DNA of 42,931 nucleotides, taken from NCBI RefSeq assembly GCF_004104015.1, contig NZ_RYFV01000028.1:1-42931 (forward strand), given 5' to 3'. Both the position numbers and the translations under genes were made by a program. Below, piece after piece: positions 1-6,912 of the stretch (positions are counted from its first letter, which is position 1; each line of letters begins with the position of its first letter). Below the pieces are notes generated by a model. The model ran no database searches and was not told the origin of the DNA. It worked only from the letters and a program-made list of their open reading frames with translations. Source of the DNA: Actinomyces oricola. GTDB lineage: Bacteria; Actinomycetota; Actinomycetes; Actinomycetales; Actinomycetaceae.

Positions 1-405
1 TTGGCGGTTGAGGCCGGAGCCGTTGATCATGACGGTGGCCACGTCGCGGATGGTGATGGTTATTGGGGTGCTGTCGGGTGTGGTGGTGGGTGTGTTGTCG
101 GGGGTTGTGTGGGGCAGGAATCCTGTTCCCAGGCATTTGTTGTCCGGTCCGCTGCTGGTGCAGGTGTAGCGGCTGGCCGTGGGTTCTTCGGTGTATGCCA
201 CTGAGGCGCCCGAGTCCTCGCCCTGGGAGGCACTGCCCTCAGGAGCAGGAATCGTCTGAGTCCACTGCCCCGAAAAAGTGGCCTCATTACCACTGGTCTG
301 AATATTCCAATTTAGGTCTTCATCACCGGGAACGGCGGTCGCATTTTGTGGACACAATGCGGCAAGGGCTATGGCCGTTAAGACGATCCAGGGGCGCGCA
401 ATCAT
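1..405 (-). CDS. Secreted protein of unknown function, N-terminal 135 residues (runs off left edge)
   Basis: An uninterrupted reading frame starts with ATG at 405 and is still open at base 1, so only the N-terminal 135 residues are present. The first ~24 residues form a signal peptide: Arg near the N-terminus, a hydrophobic stretch (WIVLTAIALAALC), and a likely cleavage after NATA. The mature part is Ser/Thr/Pro/Gly rich, contains one Cys pair (YTC...NKC), and ends in a threonine/proline-rich linker followed by TITIRDVATVMING. The start is supported by AAGGAG 5 nt upstream. It shares an ATGA overlap with the stop of the upstream lipoprotein gene, so the two are probably translationally coupled. 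I do not recognise a family; a cell-surface partner of the lipoprotein is an inference. Confidence 0.7.
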   Translation of the reverse strand, partial: MIARPWIVLTAIALAALCPQNATAVPGDEDLNWNIQTSGNEATFSGQWTQTIPAPEGSASQGEDSGASVAYTEEPTASRYTCTSSGPDNKCLGTGFLPHTTPDNTPTTTPDSTPITITIRDVATVMINGSGLNRQ

Positions 406-1163
406 GATGTCTCCTTGACCACGCCCTCGGTGACTATCCAACGCCCATCGACATAACGCATAATGAGGCTCAGAATATAATATGGAGTGGCGGGAGATCT
501 GTTTTCAGTGCCATCACCACTGTGAGAGACGTGCTCACCCATGCTTGCCGTGAGTTCGACTTTGGAGTATTCGCCCCCCTCTGGGGGTGGGTAGTAGTCG
601 GCAGTGGGTATGTCTTGTTCCCAGGGGTCGGCCCAGCCCCCGTCCGCATGCATTTCAGTAACATTTGTTATGACTGAGTTACAAAAGATGCAGTCATCTT
701 CGCTCATGGCGGCGAATTCGGTAGTATCACCAGTGACATAAGCATAACGGTAGAGTTCAATGAAATAGTAGGCGCTATTGACGGCGCCGTCGGCGTCGTT
801 GTTGTCCATATTGGAGGACTTGGTGGGCAGCTCCATGGCCAGGGCGGCTTGGCGCAGGGCGGCCAGTTCGGGTCCCATGGCGGTGTCGCGGGAGGCCTGG
901 ACGGAGGCCGAGGCCTCCGCCTCGCTCATGGTCGCGGTGGTGGTGCCGGCAATGGCCGTGAATGTCGCCGTCCCACTCCCGGCGCTCTGGCCGGCGGAGC
1001 AGGCCAGAGCGCCCAGGGCGGACACCGATAGGGCGAGCAGCACCGCGCCGGCTCGACGCAACCAGTAGCGTGGCGCACCCCGACTGTCGCAGCCGGTGTC
1101 CGGGTTATCTTCGCGCCTGTCACGAAAGGTGCGTGGGCTGCGCGGCCAGGGTCGAGGGGCCAT
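402..1163 (-). CDS. DUF6318-like putative lipoprotein
   Basis: A 253-residue protein with an unusually long basic N-terminus (about 37 residues), then a hydrophobic segment (AGAVLLALSVSALGALAC) ending in Cys at about residue 55. This reads as a lipoprotein signal, although the lipobox (ALAC) is not ideal. The C-terminal half, from about residue 128 (SAYYFIELYRYAYVTGDTTEF, then a CIFC pair), resembles the DUF6318 family of actinobacterial lipoproteins, whose function is unknown. ATG at 1163 has GGAG 5 nt upstream. The 3' end overlaps the next gene by four bases (ATGA). The protein probably sits on the outer face of the membrane. Family assignment is from memory of the motif, so moderate confidence. 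Confidence 0.65.
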   Translation of the reverse strand: MAPRPWPRSPRTFRDRREDNPDTGCDSRGAPRYWLRRAGAVLLALSVSALGALACSAGQSAGSGTATFTAIAGTTTATMSEAEASASVQASRDTAMGPELAALRQAALAMELPTKSSNMDNNDADGAVNSAYYFIELYRYAYVTGDTTEFAAMSEDDCIFCNSVITNVTEMHADGGWADPWEQDIPTADYYPPPEGGEYSKVELTASMGEHVSHSGDGTENRSPATPYYILSLIMRYVDGRWIVTEGVVKETS

Positions 1164-1477
1164 GGTGTCTCCAGGGGTGAGAGGGCAACCAGGTATGTAA
1201 CTACCGCCACAATGTGGTGATAGCGGTCACTCTAGCGAGCCCTGTGGTCCAGCACTACCCCTACGAAAGTACCTGTGGAGAACTCGTCATACATCCGACG
1301 ACCCCCGTGCGGGCCACAAGACCCGAACACCCCCGAATCGCAAAAGTCGTAAAACTGACGACGACACCCCAGCCGCAGTCGTGTCCCCGGCCCGTCGCCC
1401 TTTAGTTACAACGGGCTCGTTCACAAGTGGAGAAACGAGGGACGTCGTCGTCGAAAAGTGCCAGTAGCGTGACCGCC
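1164..1477. other. Divergent intergenic region, no gene
   Basis: Spacer of 314 bp between the leftward lipoprotein gene and rightward msrA. It must hold both promoters. Only the msrA -10 box (1465-1470) is clear. Base composition is less GC-rich than the flanking genes, and I see no convincing coding frame or RNA gene. Confidence 0.6.
1465..1470 (+). promoter_or_regulatory. -10 box of leaderless msrA promoter
   Basis: TAGCGT lies exactly 7 nt before ATG 1478, with no Shine-Dalgarno in between. This matches the TANNNT-N6/7-start pattern of leaderless actinobacterial genes, and it is what decides the msrA start. I see no clear -35 element. Confidence 0.55.
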
Positions 1478-2185
1478 ATGACGACTACCCCGACACGCAG
1501 CACTACATTTCCAGGCCGCGAGGCCTCTCTTCTGCCGCACCCCGGCGAGCACGTTGTTCTCGGCGCCCCTCTGGATGGCCCCTGGCCCGCGGGAACCGAG
1601 GTCATCTACCTGGCGGGCGGCTGTTTCTGGGGCGTGGAGCGGATCCTGTGGCGCCAGCCGGGCGTGGTGAGCACCGCCGTCGGCTACATGGGCGGCACCA
1701 CCCCGAACCCCACCTACCAGGAGGTGTGCACAGGACAGACCGGACACGCCGAGACCGTCCGCGTCGCCTACGACCCCACCGTTGCCGGCCCCGGAACTCA
1801 GAACCTGCTTCGTGTTTTCTGGGAGAACCACGACTCCACCCGCCTCAACCGGCACGGCAATGACATTGGCACCCAGTACCGCTCGGCCGTGTGGACCACC
1901 ACCCCCGAGCAGCACGCGGCGGCCCTGGCTATCCGGAAGGGCTTCACCGACGAGCTGGCGCGCCTGGGCCTGGGCTCCTGCGTGACCACAGTGGACGACA
2001 CCGCCGCCCTGTATGCCGAGTTCGGGGGCCCCTTCTACCTGGCGGAGGACTACCACCAGGGGTACCTGGCCAAGAACCCGGGCGGCTACTGCAATCACGG
2101 CCCCAACGGAGTGACCTGTCCCGTTGGCGTGGCGAACCTGCCCGCGCAAGTGGACGTTCTGCCGCCGGCGTCGACCACGGTCTAA
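1478..2185 (+). CDS. msrA: Peptide-methionine (S)-S-oxide reductase MsrA
   Basis: Reduces methionine-S-sulfoxide in proteins and free methionine using thioredoxin, in the cytosol; an oxidative-damage repair enzyme. The 235-residue product carries the family hallmark GGCFWGVE with catalytic Cys at residue 49, then YMGG, and the conserved region around GHAETV and YDP. The C-terminus (NPGGYCNHGPNGVTCPVG) supplies the resolving cysteines. The N-terminal GEHVVLG stretch is as in the E. coli-type long MsrA (about 212 residues), so this is the long form. The chosen ATG follows a TAGCGT box by 7 nt; an in-frame ATG at 1427 would add 17 residues that look non-native. Monocistronic, convergent with lysE. 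Confidence 0.95.
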   Translation: MTTTPTRSTTFPGREASLLPHPGEHVVLGAPLDGPWPAGTEVIYLAGGCFWGVERILWRQPGVVSTAVGYMGGTTPNPTYQEVCTGQTGHAETVRVAYDPTVAGPGTQNLLRVFWENHDSTRLNRHGNDIGTQYRSAVWTTTPEQHAAALAIRKGFTDELARLGLGSCVTTVDDTAALYAEFGGPFYLAEDYHQGYLAKNPGGYCNHGPNGVTCPVGVANLPAQVDVLPPASTTV

Positions 2186-2190
2186 AAGGT

Positions 2191-2258
2191 GGCCGTCCCG
2201 GCTCCGGGCATTAGGCCGTCCCGGCTCCGGCATTAGGCCGTCCCGGCTCCGGGCATTA
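2191..2258. repeat. Three tandem 22-23 bp repeats after msrA
   Basis: Three head-to-tail copies of GGCCGTCCCGGCTCCGGGC plus ATTA, at 2191-2213, 2214-2235 (one G shorter) and 2236-2258. They start 6 bp after the msrA stop. The array sits between the convergent genes msrA and lysE, just before a GC-rich hairpin, so an effect on termination or mRNA ends is possible. Confidence 0.85.
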
Positions 2259-2280
2259 GGCCGGCCGGGCTCCGCCGGCC
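2259..2280. terminator. GC-rich hairpin between convergent msrA and lysE
   Basis: GGCCGGC (2259-2265) pairs with GCCGGCC (2274-2280) across an 8-nt loop. There is no U-run on either side, as is common for actinobacterial terminators. It is placed to serve both convergent genes. Confidence 0.4.
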
Positions 2281-2302
2281 GGGACGGCGAACCGCCCGCC
2301 AC

Positions 2303-2914
2303 TCAGGTCCCGAGCGCCAGACCGGCCGCCACCCCCGCCATGACCAGGCCCACCGCCCCGTCGATCACCCGCCATGTCGCCGGGCGGGACAATGGCCCGG
2401 ATAGGGCGCGCGCACCCAGCCCCAGCGCGGTGAACCACAGCGCGGAGGCCGTAATGGCGCCGGTCGCCGCCACCCACCGGGCCGCCCCGAAGCTGTTGGT
2501 GACTGTCCCGAGCATGAGCAGGGTGTCGAGGTAGACGTGCGGGTTGAGCCAGGTCAGGGCGAGCGTCGTCAGTGCCACCGAAGAGGCGGCCCGCACCGCC
2601 CCCTGCTCCAGGGCGCCGGGCCGGAGGGCCGAGCGCATCGAGTTGGCGGCGAAGCCCAGGAGGTAGACCACGCCGCCCCAGCGCAGCGCCTCCAGCACCC
2701 AGGGCGCCAGGGCGCCCACGGTGCGCACCGCTCCCGTCCCCGCAAAGATGAGCGCTGCATCGGAGGCGGCGCAGATCCCGATGACCATCCCCAGGTGCTC
2801 CCGGCGCGCCCCCTGGCGCAGCACCCAGGCGTTCTGGGCGCCAATAGCCGCAATCAGCCCGAAGCAGGCGGCCAGGCCAGTCAGGAACGGGGTTATTACC
2901 GCAGAGCTCGTCAT
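2303..2914 (-). CDS. lysE: LysE/ArgO-type basic amino acid exporter
   Basis: A 203-residue integral membrane protein of the LysE/RhtB superfamily with about six hydrophobic segments. It has the family signature near the N-terminus (GLAACFGLIAAIGAQNAWVLRQG) and the NPHVYLDTLLMLG motif in the middle. Family members export L-lysine and L-arginine driven by the proton or membrane potential, preventing toxic accumulation during growth on peptides. The neighbouring divergent gene is the matching LysG-type activator, which supports an amino acid role. ATG 2914 is chosen because TAGCGT lies 7 nt upstream (leaderless pattern) and because it aligns with relatives; an upstream start would add about 12 residues. 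ArgO-like specificity cannot be excluded. Confidence 0.88.
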   Translation of the reverse strand: MTSSAVITPFLTGLAACFGLIAAIGAQNAWVLRQGARREHLGMVIGICAASDAALIFAGTGAVRTVGALAPWVLEALRWGGVVYLLGFAANSMRSALRPGALEQGAVRAASSVALTTLALTWLNPHVYLDTLLMLGTVTNSFGAARWVAATGAITASALWFTALGLGARALSGPLSRPATWRVIDGAVGLVMAGVAAGLALGT

Positions 2915-2921
2915 AGCGACC

Positions 2922-2927
2922 ACGCTA
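2922..2927 (-). promoter_or_regulatory. -10 box of leaderless lysE promoter
   Basis: On the minus strand TAGCGT ends 7 nt before ATG 2914, the same box and spacing as at msrA. The lysE and lysG -10 boxes are only 29 bp apart, so the two promoters share one control region. Confidence 0.5.
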
Positions 2928-2954
2928 GGCACCCACACGAGTGAAGCCAAGCGC

Positions 2955-2980
2955 GATATTCTTCAGTTTATGAAGATATC
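2955..2980. promoter_or_regulatory. Palindromic operator and -10 box at the lysG start
   Basis: GATATTCTTCA (2955-2965) and TGAAGATATC (2971-2980) form an inverted repeat with one bulged T and a 5-nt centre. It overlaps the presumed lysG -10 box TATTCT (2957-2962) and the lysG ATG at 2970. It is AT-rich in a GC-rich genome. The placement fits binding by LysG, with autorepression of its own gene and activation of lysE; that role is inferred from the C. glutamicum pair. Confidence 0.55.
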
Positions 2981-3863
2981 CTTCATGCACCCTGATCACC
3001 TCCAGGCCCTCGCAGGCATTGCGGACACTGGCACCTTTGAGGGCGCCGCCCGCCTTCTGGGCGTGTCGACCTCGGCGGTCAGCCAGCGCATGCGCGCCTT
3101 GGAGGCCTCAATGGGACGCGTGCTGGTGCGCCGTGGAGCGCCTTCCCGTCTCACCGACGAGGGCGCCGTGGTGCTGCGCTACGCCCGCCAGCAGCAGCTT
3201 CTGGCCTCCGAGCTCGCCGCTGAGCTGGACCTGGAGCCCGCACCCGGCTCACCCGTTGACGATCGCATCCCCTTGGCTGTGGCCGTCAACGCCGATTCCT
3301 TGAGCACCTGGTTCGTCGGCGTCCTCCAGCAGGCGACAACATGGCCCGAGGTGCGGCTGCTCGTGTCCACCGCCGACGAGGCGCGCACCGCCGAGCTGCT
3401 TCGCTCCGGGAAGGTCATGGCGGCGGTGTCCTCCTCGCGAACCCGGGTCCCGGGGTGCCGGGTCGAGCACCTGGGGTCCATCCGTTACCTTCCCTGCGCC
3501 GCGCCCGCCCTCCTGGAGCGCCATCAGGACGCCTCCTCACCCGCGGAGCTGCCCGTGCTCCGCTTTGACGACGACGACGATCTGCAGGACCTGGCCCTGG
3601 CGGCCGCCGGACTCGCCCCACCCGCGCCGCGCGCCGTGGTGCCCACCGCTGAGGCTTTCGCCGCCGCAGTGCGCTGCGGACTGGGATGGGGAATGGTCCT
3701 GGCCGCACAGGACCCGGCCGGCGCAGGGCTGCGGGTCATCCCAGGGCTGGGGCCAGTGGACCGCCAGCTGTACTGGCACCATTGGTCCATTGAGTCAACC
3801 AGCCTGAGTCGGCTCAGTCGGGCCGTACGGGCCGCCTTCACCCAGGGGGCCCACTCGGCCTGA
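2970..3863 (+). CDS. lysG: LysG/ArgP-type LysR-family regulator of the exporter
   Basis: LysR-type transcription factor, 297 residues, closely resembling C. glutamicum LysG. The N-terminal winged helix-turn-helix covers residues ~10-65 (GTFEGAARLLGVSTSAVSQRMRALE), and the effector domain begins with the LysG-typical VNADSLSTWF. LysG senses lysine, arginine or histidine and activates lysE. The gene is divergent from lysE with only 55 bp between start codons, as in Corynebacterium. Two starts are possible. ATG 2970 is preceded by TATTCT at 7 nt (leaderless). ATG 2985 aligns exactly with the known N-terminus of relatives and has GAAG upstream. I chose 2970 on the promoter pattern; the difference is five residues. 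Confidence 0.9.
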   Translation: MKISFMHPDHLQALAGIADTGTFEGAARLLGVSTSAVSQRMRALEASMGRVLVRRGAPSRLTDEGAVVLRYARQQQLLASELAAELDLEPAPGSPVDDRIPLAVAVNADSLSTWFVGVLQQATTWPEVRLLVSTADEARTAELLRSGKVMAAVSSSRTRVPGCRVEHLGSIRYLPCAAPALLERHQDASSPAELPVLRFDDDDDLQDLALAAAGLAPPAPRAVVPTAEAFAAAVRCGLGWGMVLAAQDPAGAGLRVIPGLGPVDRQLYWHHWSIESTSLSRLSRAVRAAFTQGAHSA

Positions 3864-4116
3864 GGCGGCCCGCGGCCGGTTAACCCCACGCAGCAAAACC
3901 TCCAGGCACGGCAAAGCCTCCAAGGCCCGATAAGGCGGCCGACGGTGGAACGACCCCGACCGCCCAGCGGGCGCAGGACTTCACTGAGCTGGGCCGGGCC
4001 CGCAACCAGGTGGTCGCCCCGGCGGGTGGGGCGGGGCCGGGATGTCGGGGATAGGGCCGCGGAGGCCACACTGGAACCACGGCGGGCCCGGCTCGGCTGT
4101 ATGCCAGGATCAATCC

Positions 4117-6006
4117 ATGAACGACCACAGAGACAACAGCCGCCGCAGCGGCCCCCGAGACCATTCCAACAGCTCGGGCGCCAGGCACCGTGACAACGGG
4201 CGCGGCCACAATAACGGCCGCACCCGCGACGGCGGCTACTCAGCGCGTCACCGGGACAACGGCTACCGGCCGCGTCGACAGTTCGACGACGAGCCGCGCG
4301 TGGGCGCCCTGGGGGACCTCGTGGGCCACCTTCACGCCCTGGACGGCCGCTCCTACGCCGCCTACAAGGCGATCGTCGGGCACTACACGGCCACGACCGG
4401 CTGGGTGCTGCACATTGACCGCGTCCAACCCGATCCCTTCGCCCACCCCACCCGCATACGCCTGGAGATCCCCGCCTCCCTGCCGGGACTAGAGGTCCTC
4501 GACGACGCCGACCTGCTGAGCACGCGCGACCGGCGCCTGGCGGTCGGGGACTTCCTCATTCGCGAACTGCACGCCAGTTTCCGCGGCACGGCCCTGTCGA
4601 TCGCCGCCCCCGGCCAGGAGATCCTGGAGCGCTCAGCCGCCGTTTTCCTGGCCAACGGCGACGTGGAGCCCCGGGGCGCCGGCGGCTGGACCATTGAGAT
4701 CCGCGCCCGCTTATCCCTGCCCGCTCGGGGCCGCTCCATCCAGGGTCGGGAGGCGGCGCGGATCGTCAGCCGCGACTTGACCCGCGAGCTGGGCGAGGTC
4801 CTGAACCTGACCGGACAGCGGGCTGAGCACCTGGTGGCGCACGTCAACGCCCTGGAGGATCACCGGGCCCTGAGCGAGGTGGTGCGCGAGCGCGGCTGGG
4901 TGTCTTTCCTGGCCGACGGCGCCCTGCTGCCGCGCCGCTCGGGCGTGAGTGACGAACCGATGCGCTCGGGCGCCGTCCCCCTGTCCGCCCCGGACTCCCT
5001 AGCAGAAACCGTCGAGCTCCCGCACGCCGGGACGGTGCGCGGCACCGCGATCCCTACCGGGGTCACGGTGATCGTGGGCGGCGGCTACCACGGCAAATCG
5101 ACCCTGCTCAACGCCATTGAGCGGGGCGTCTACCCGCACCTGCCCGGCGACGGACGCGAACTGGTGGCGACACTCCCCAACGCCGTCAAGGTGCGTGCCG
5201 CCGATGGCCGGGCCGTGACCGGGGTGGACTTGACTCCTTTCATTTCACACCTGCCGGGCGACCGGGACACGACCTCCTTCACCACCAAGAACGCCTCCGG
5301 CTCAACCTCCCAGGCGGCAAGCCTGATCGAGGCGGTGGAGGCCGGCGCCGACATGGTGCTGCTCGACGAAGACACCTCGGCAACGAACCTGCTCATCCGC
5401 GACTCGCGCATGCGCTCTCTCGTGGCCGACGAGCGCGAGCCAATCACACCTTTCGTGGACCGCGTGGGGGCACTGTCGCGCTCACGAGGGGTCTCCACAG
5501 TCATGGTCATGGGCGGTTCGGGAGACTACCTGGATGTGGCCGACCTGGTTCTGCTCATGGACGACTACACGCTGCACGACGCCACCGCCCGGGCCCGTGA
5601 GGTGGTGGCCGCCCAACCGCGGGCGAACACCGAGTTGAAGGACTTCCCGGTGGTGCTGGACCGGGTGCCATTGCCGGCCCCGGCGCGCACTCGCCGCGGC
5701 CCGGTGCGCACCCGCTCACGGGGCACCGAGGTGCTGGTTCTGGACCGCGAGGAAATCGACATTAGCGACATCTCCGGTGTGGTCGACCCCGGGCAGGCGG
5801 AGGCGACGGCGCTGGCGTTGCGGGCACTGTTGGAGCGTCGCTTCGACGCCTCATCGACGCTGGCCCAGTGCCTGGAGGACCTGGACGCCCTCCTGGACGA
5901 CGAGGGCCTGGACGCCCTGGACAACAGGCCTGCTTTCCTGGTGCGCCCACGCCGAGTGGATGTGGCCGGAGCGGTCAACCGCTACCGGGCGCTGGCGCTA
6001 GCCTGA
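4117..6006 (+). CDS. ABC-ATPase domain protein of unknown role (PF09818-like)
   Basis: A 629-residue soluble protein. The first ~70 residues are low complexity, rich in Arg, Asn, Asp, Gly and His (HRDN and GYSARHRDN-like runs), as in some nucleic-acid binding tails. The rest matches the predicted ABC-class ATPase family found widely in bacteria. It has a glycine-rich P-loop GGGYHGKSTLL at residues ~322-332, conserved FTTKNASGSTSQA near 390, and Walker B-like MVLLDEDTSATN near 413-424. The family has no membrane domain and is not a transporter; related eukaryotic proteins bind RNA, so an RNA-related role is possible but unproven. ATG 4117 has AGGA 7 nt upstream; an earlier in-frame ATG at 4042 lacks a ribosome site. 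Convergent with the next gene. Confidence 0.8.
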   Translation: MNDHRDNSRRSGPRDHSNSSGARHRDNGRGHNNGRTRDGGYSARHRDNGYRPRRQFDDEPRVGALGDLVGHLHALDGRSYAAYKAIVGHYTATTGWVLHIDRVQPDPFAHPTRIRLEIPASLPGLEVLDDADLLSTRDRRLAVGDFLIRELHASFRGTALSIAAPGQEILERSAAVFLANGDVEPRGAGGWTIEIRARLSLPARGRSIQGREAARIVSRDLTRELGEVLNLTGQRAEHLVAHVNALEDHRALSEVVRERGWVSFLADGALLPRRSGVSDEPMRSGAVPLSAPDSLAETVELPHAGTVRGTAIPTGVTVIVGGGYHGKSTLLNAIERGVYPHLPGDGRELVATLPNAVKVRAADGRAVTGVDLTPFISHLPGDRDTTSFTTKNASGSTSQAASLIEAVEAGADMVLLDEDTSATNLLIRDSRMRSLVADEREPITPFVDRVGALSRSRGVSTVMVMGGSGDYLDVADLVLLMDDYTLHDATARAREVVAAQPRANTELKDFPVVLDRVPLPAPARTRRGPVRTRSRGTEVLVLDREEIDISDISGVVDPGQAEATALALRALLERRFDASSTLAQCLEDLDALLDDEGLDALDNRPAFLVRPRRVDVAGAVNRYRALALA

Positions 6007-6096
6007 GCCGGCCCTCCAACACGCCCCTCGACCCTCATCGCGCGCCCGCCTCCACTCCCAGCCCTCCGGGACGGCGGCGCAGAAAACCGGGCGGGC

Positions 6097-6651
6097 TCAG
6101 CGCAAGGGCGCCAGGGCCCCAGAGCGCGCGACAACGGCCTGGACCATGGCCGGAACCTCGCCGTCGTGGTAGGCGGCCGGGGTGAAAACACCCTCGGAGA
6201 TGTCAGTGGCCAGGTTCAGCGACACCTGGGGCGCCACCACATCAGTGTCGAAGTTCGCCAGGATCTGACGCAGGTGCTCCATGGGCCGAATGCCGCCACT
6301 GTAGGAGTAACCCACCAGCCCCACGCCCTTGCGCGCCAGGGCCGCGGGCACGAGGAAGTCAATGGCGTTCTTCAGGGCCCCGGGTACGGAGCGGTTGTAC
6401 TCCGGGGTGACCACGACAATGGCGTCATAAGAGGCGATGGTCTCGTTCCAGGCCACGGCCGCCGGGTGCTTGGGTGCGGCCATCATGGGCGGGACCTCCT
6501 CAACGAAGAGGGGCAGGTCGAAGGAGGCCAAGTCGACGAGCTCAGCCTGGACGCCCTCAACAGTGCTGGCCTTGTCGACCACCCACTGGGCGATGGCCGC
6601 TCCGACGCGGTTGGGGCGGATGGAGCCGAGGACGACGGCAAGACGGGTCAT
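6097..6651 (-). CDS. NADPH-dependent FMN reductase family protein
   Basis: A 184-residue flavodoxin-like protein. The N-terminal strand and phosphate-binding loop read VVLGSIRPNRVG (residues ~5-16), the flavin-contacting region VVVTPEYNRSVPGALKNAIDF lies around residues 80-100, and GYSYSGG follows near 115. These are hallmarks of the FMN_red family (azoreductase, chromate or quinone reductase type). It reduces FMN or quinone-like substrates with NAD(P)H in the cytosol; the exact substrate cannot be told. The start at 6651 has AGGAGA 6 nt upstream. A -10-like TAGAGT lies at 6690-6695. Monocistronic. Confidence 0.88.
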   Translation of the reverse strand: MTRLAVVLGSIRPNRVGAAIAQWVVDKASTVEGVQAELVDLASFDLPLFVEEVPPMMAAPKHPAAVAWNETIASYDAIVVVTPEYNRSVPGALKNAIDFLVPAALARKGVGLVGYSYSGGIRPMEHLRQILANFDTDVVAPQVSLNLATDISEGVFTPAAYHDGEVPAMVQAVVARSGALAPLR

Positions 6652-6825
6652 GGTTCTCTCCTGAACAAAGAATGGTTGAGTCACCAACCACTCTAGGACG
6701 AAAGTCCCGCGATGTGCTAGTGAGACACCACCCTCCCGCCACGCTCACCCCGGCTCGACACCGCGACACCTCGGGACACGAACGGTGGCGGCGCCTTTCC
6801 CCCGCCGAAAGCCCGGCCGAGGCGG

Positions 6826-6912
6826 GCCCCGCGCCCGGCAGGGGCGGGCTGCTTCACCGACCCGTCCTCGCTAGTCCGCACGGGCGAGCCCCGGGCCCGG
6901 CAGGGGCGGGCT
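6826..6912. repeat. Pair of 25-bp direct repeats 62 bp apart
   Basis: GCCCCGSGCCCGGCAGGGGC plus GGGCT occurs at 6826-6850 and 6888-6912 with one mismatch. The second copy covers the ilvA stop codon (6911-6913) and the first lies in the spacer downstream of ilvA. The rest of the 6652-6910 spacer holds no gene. Similar pairs at nearly the same period occur elsewhere in the window. Confidence 0.75.
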
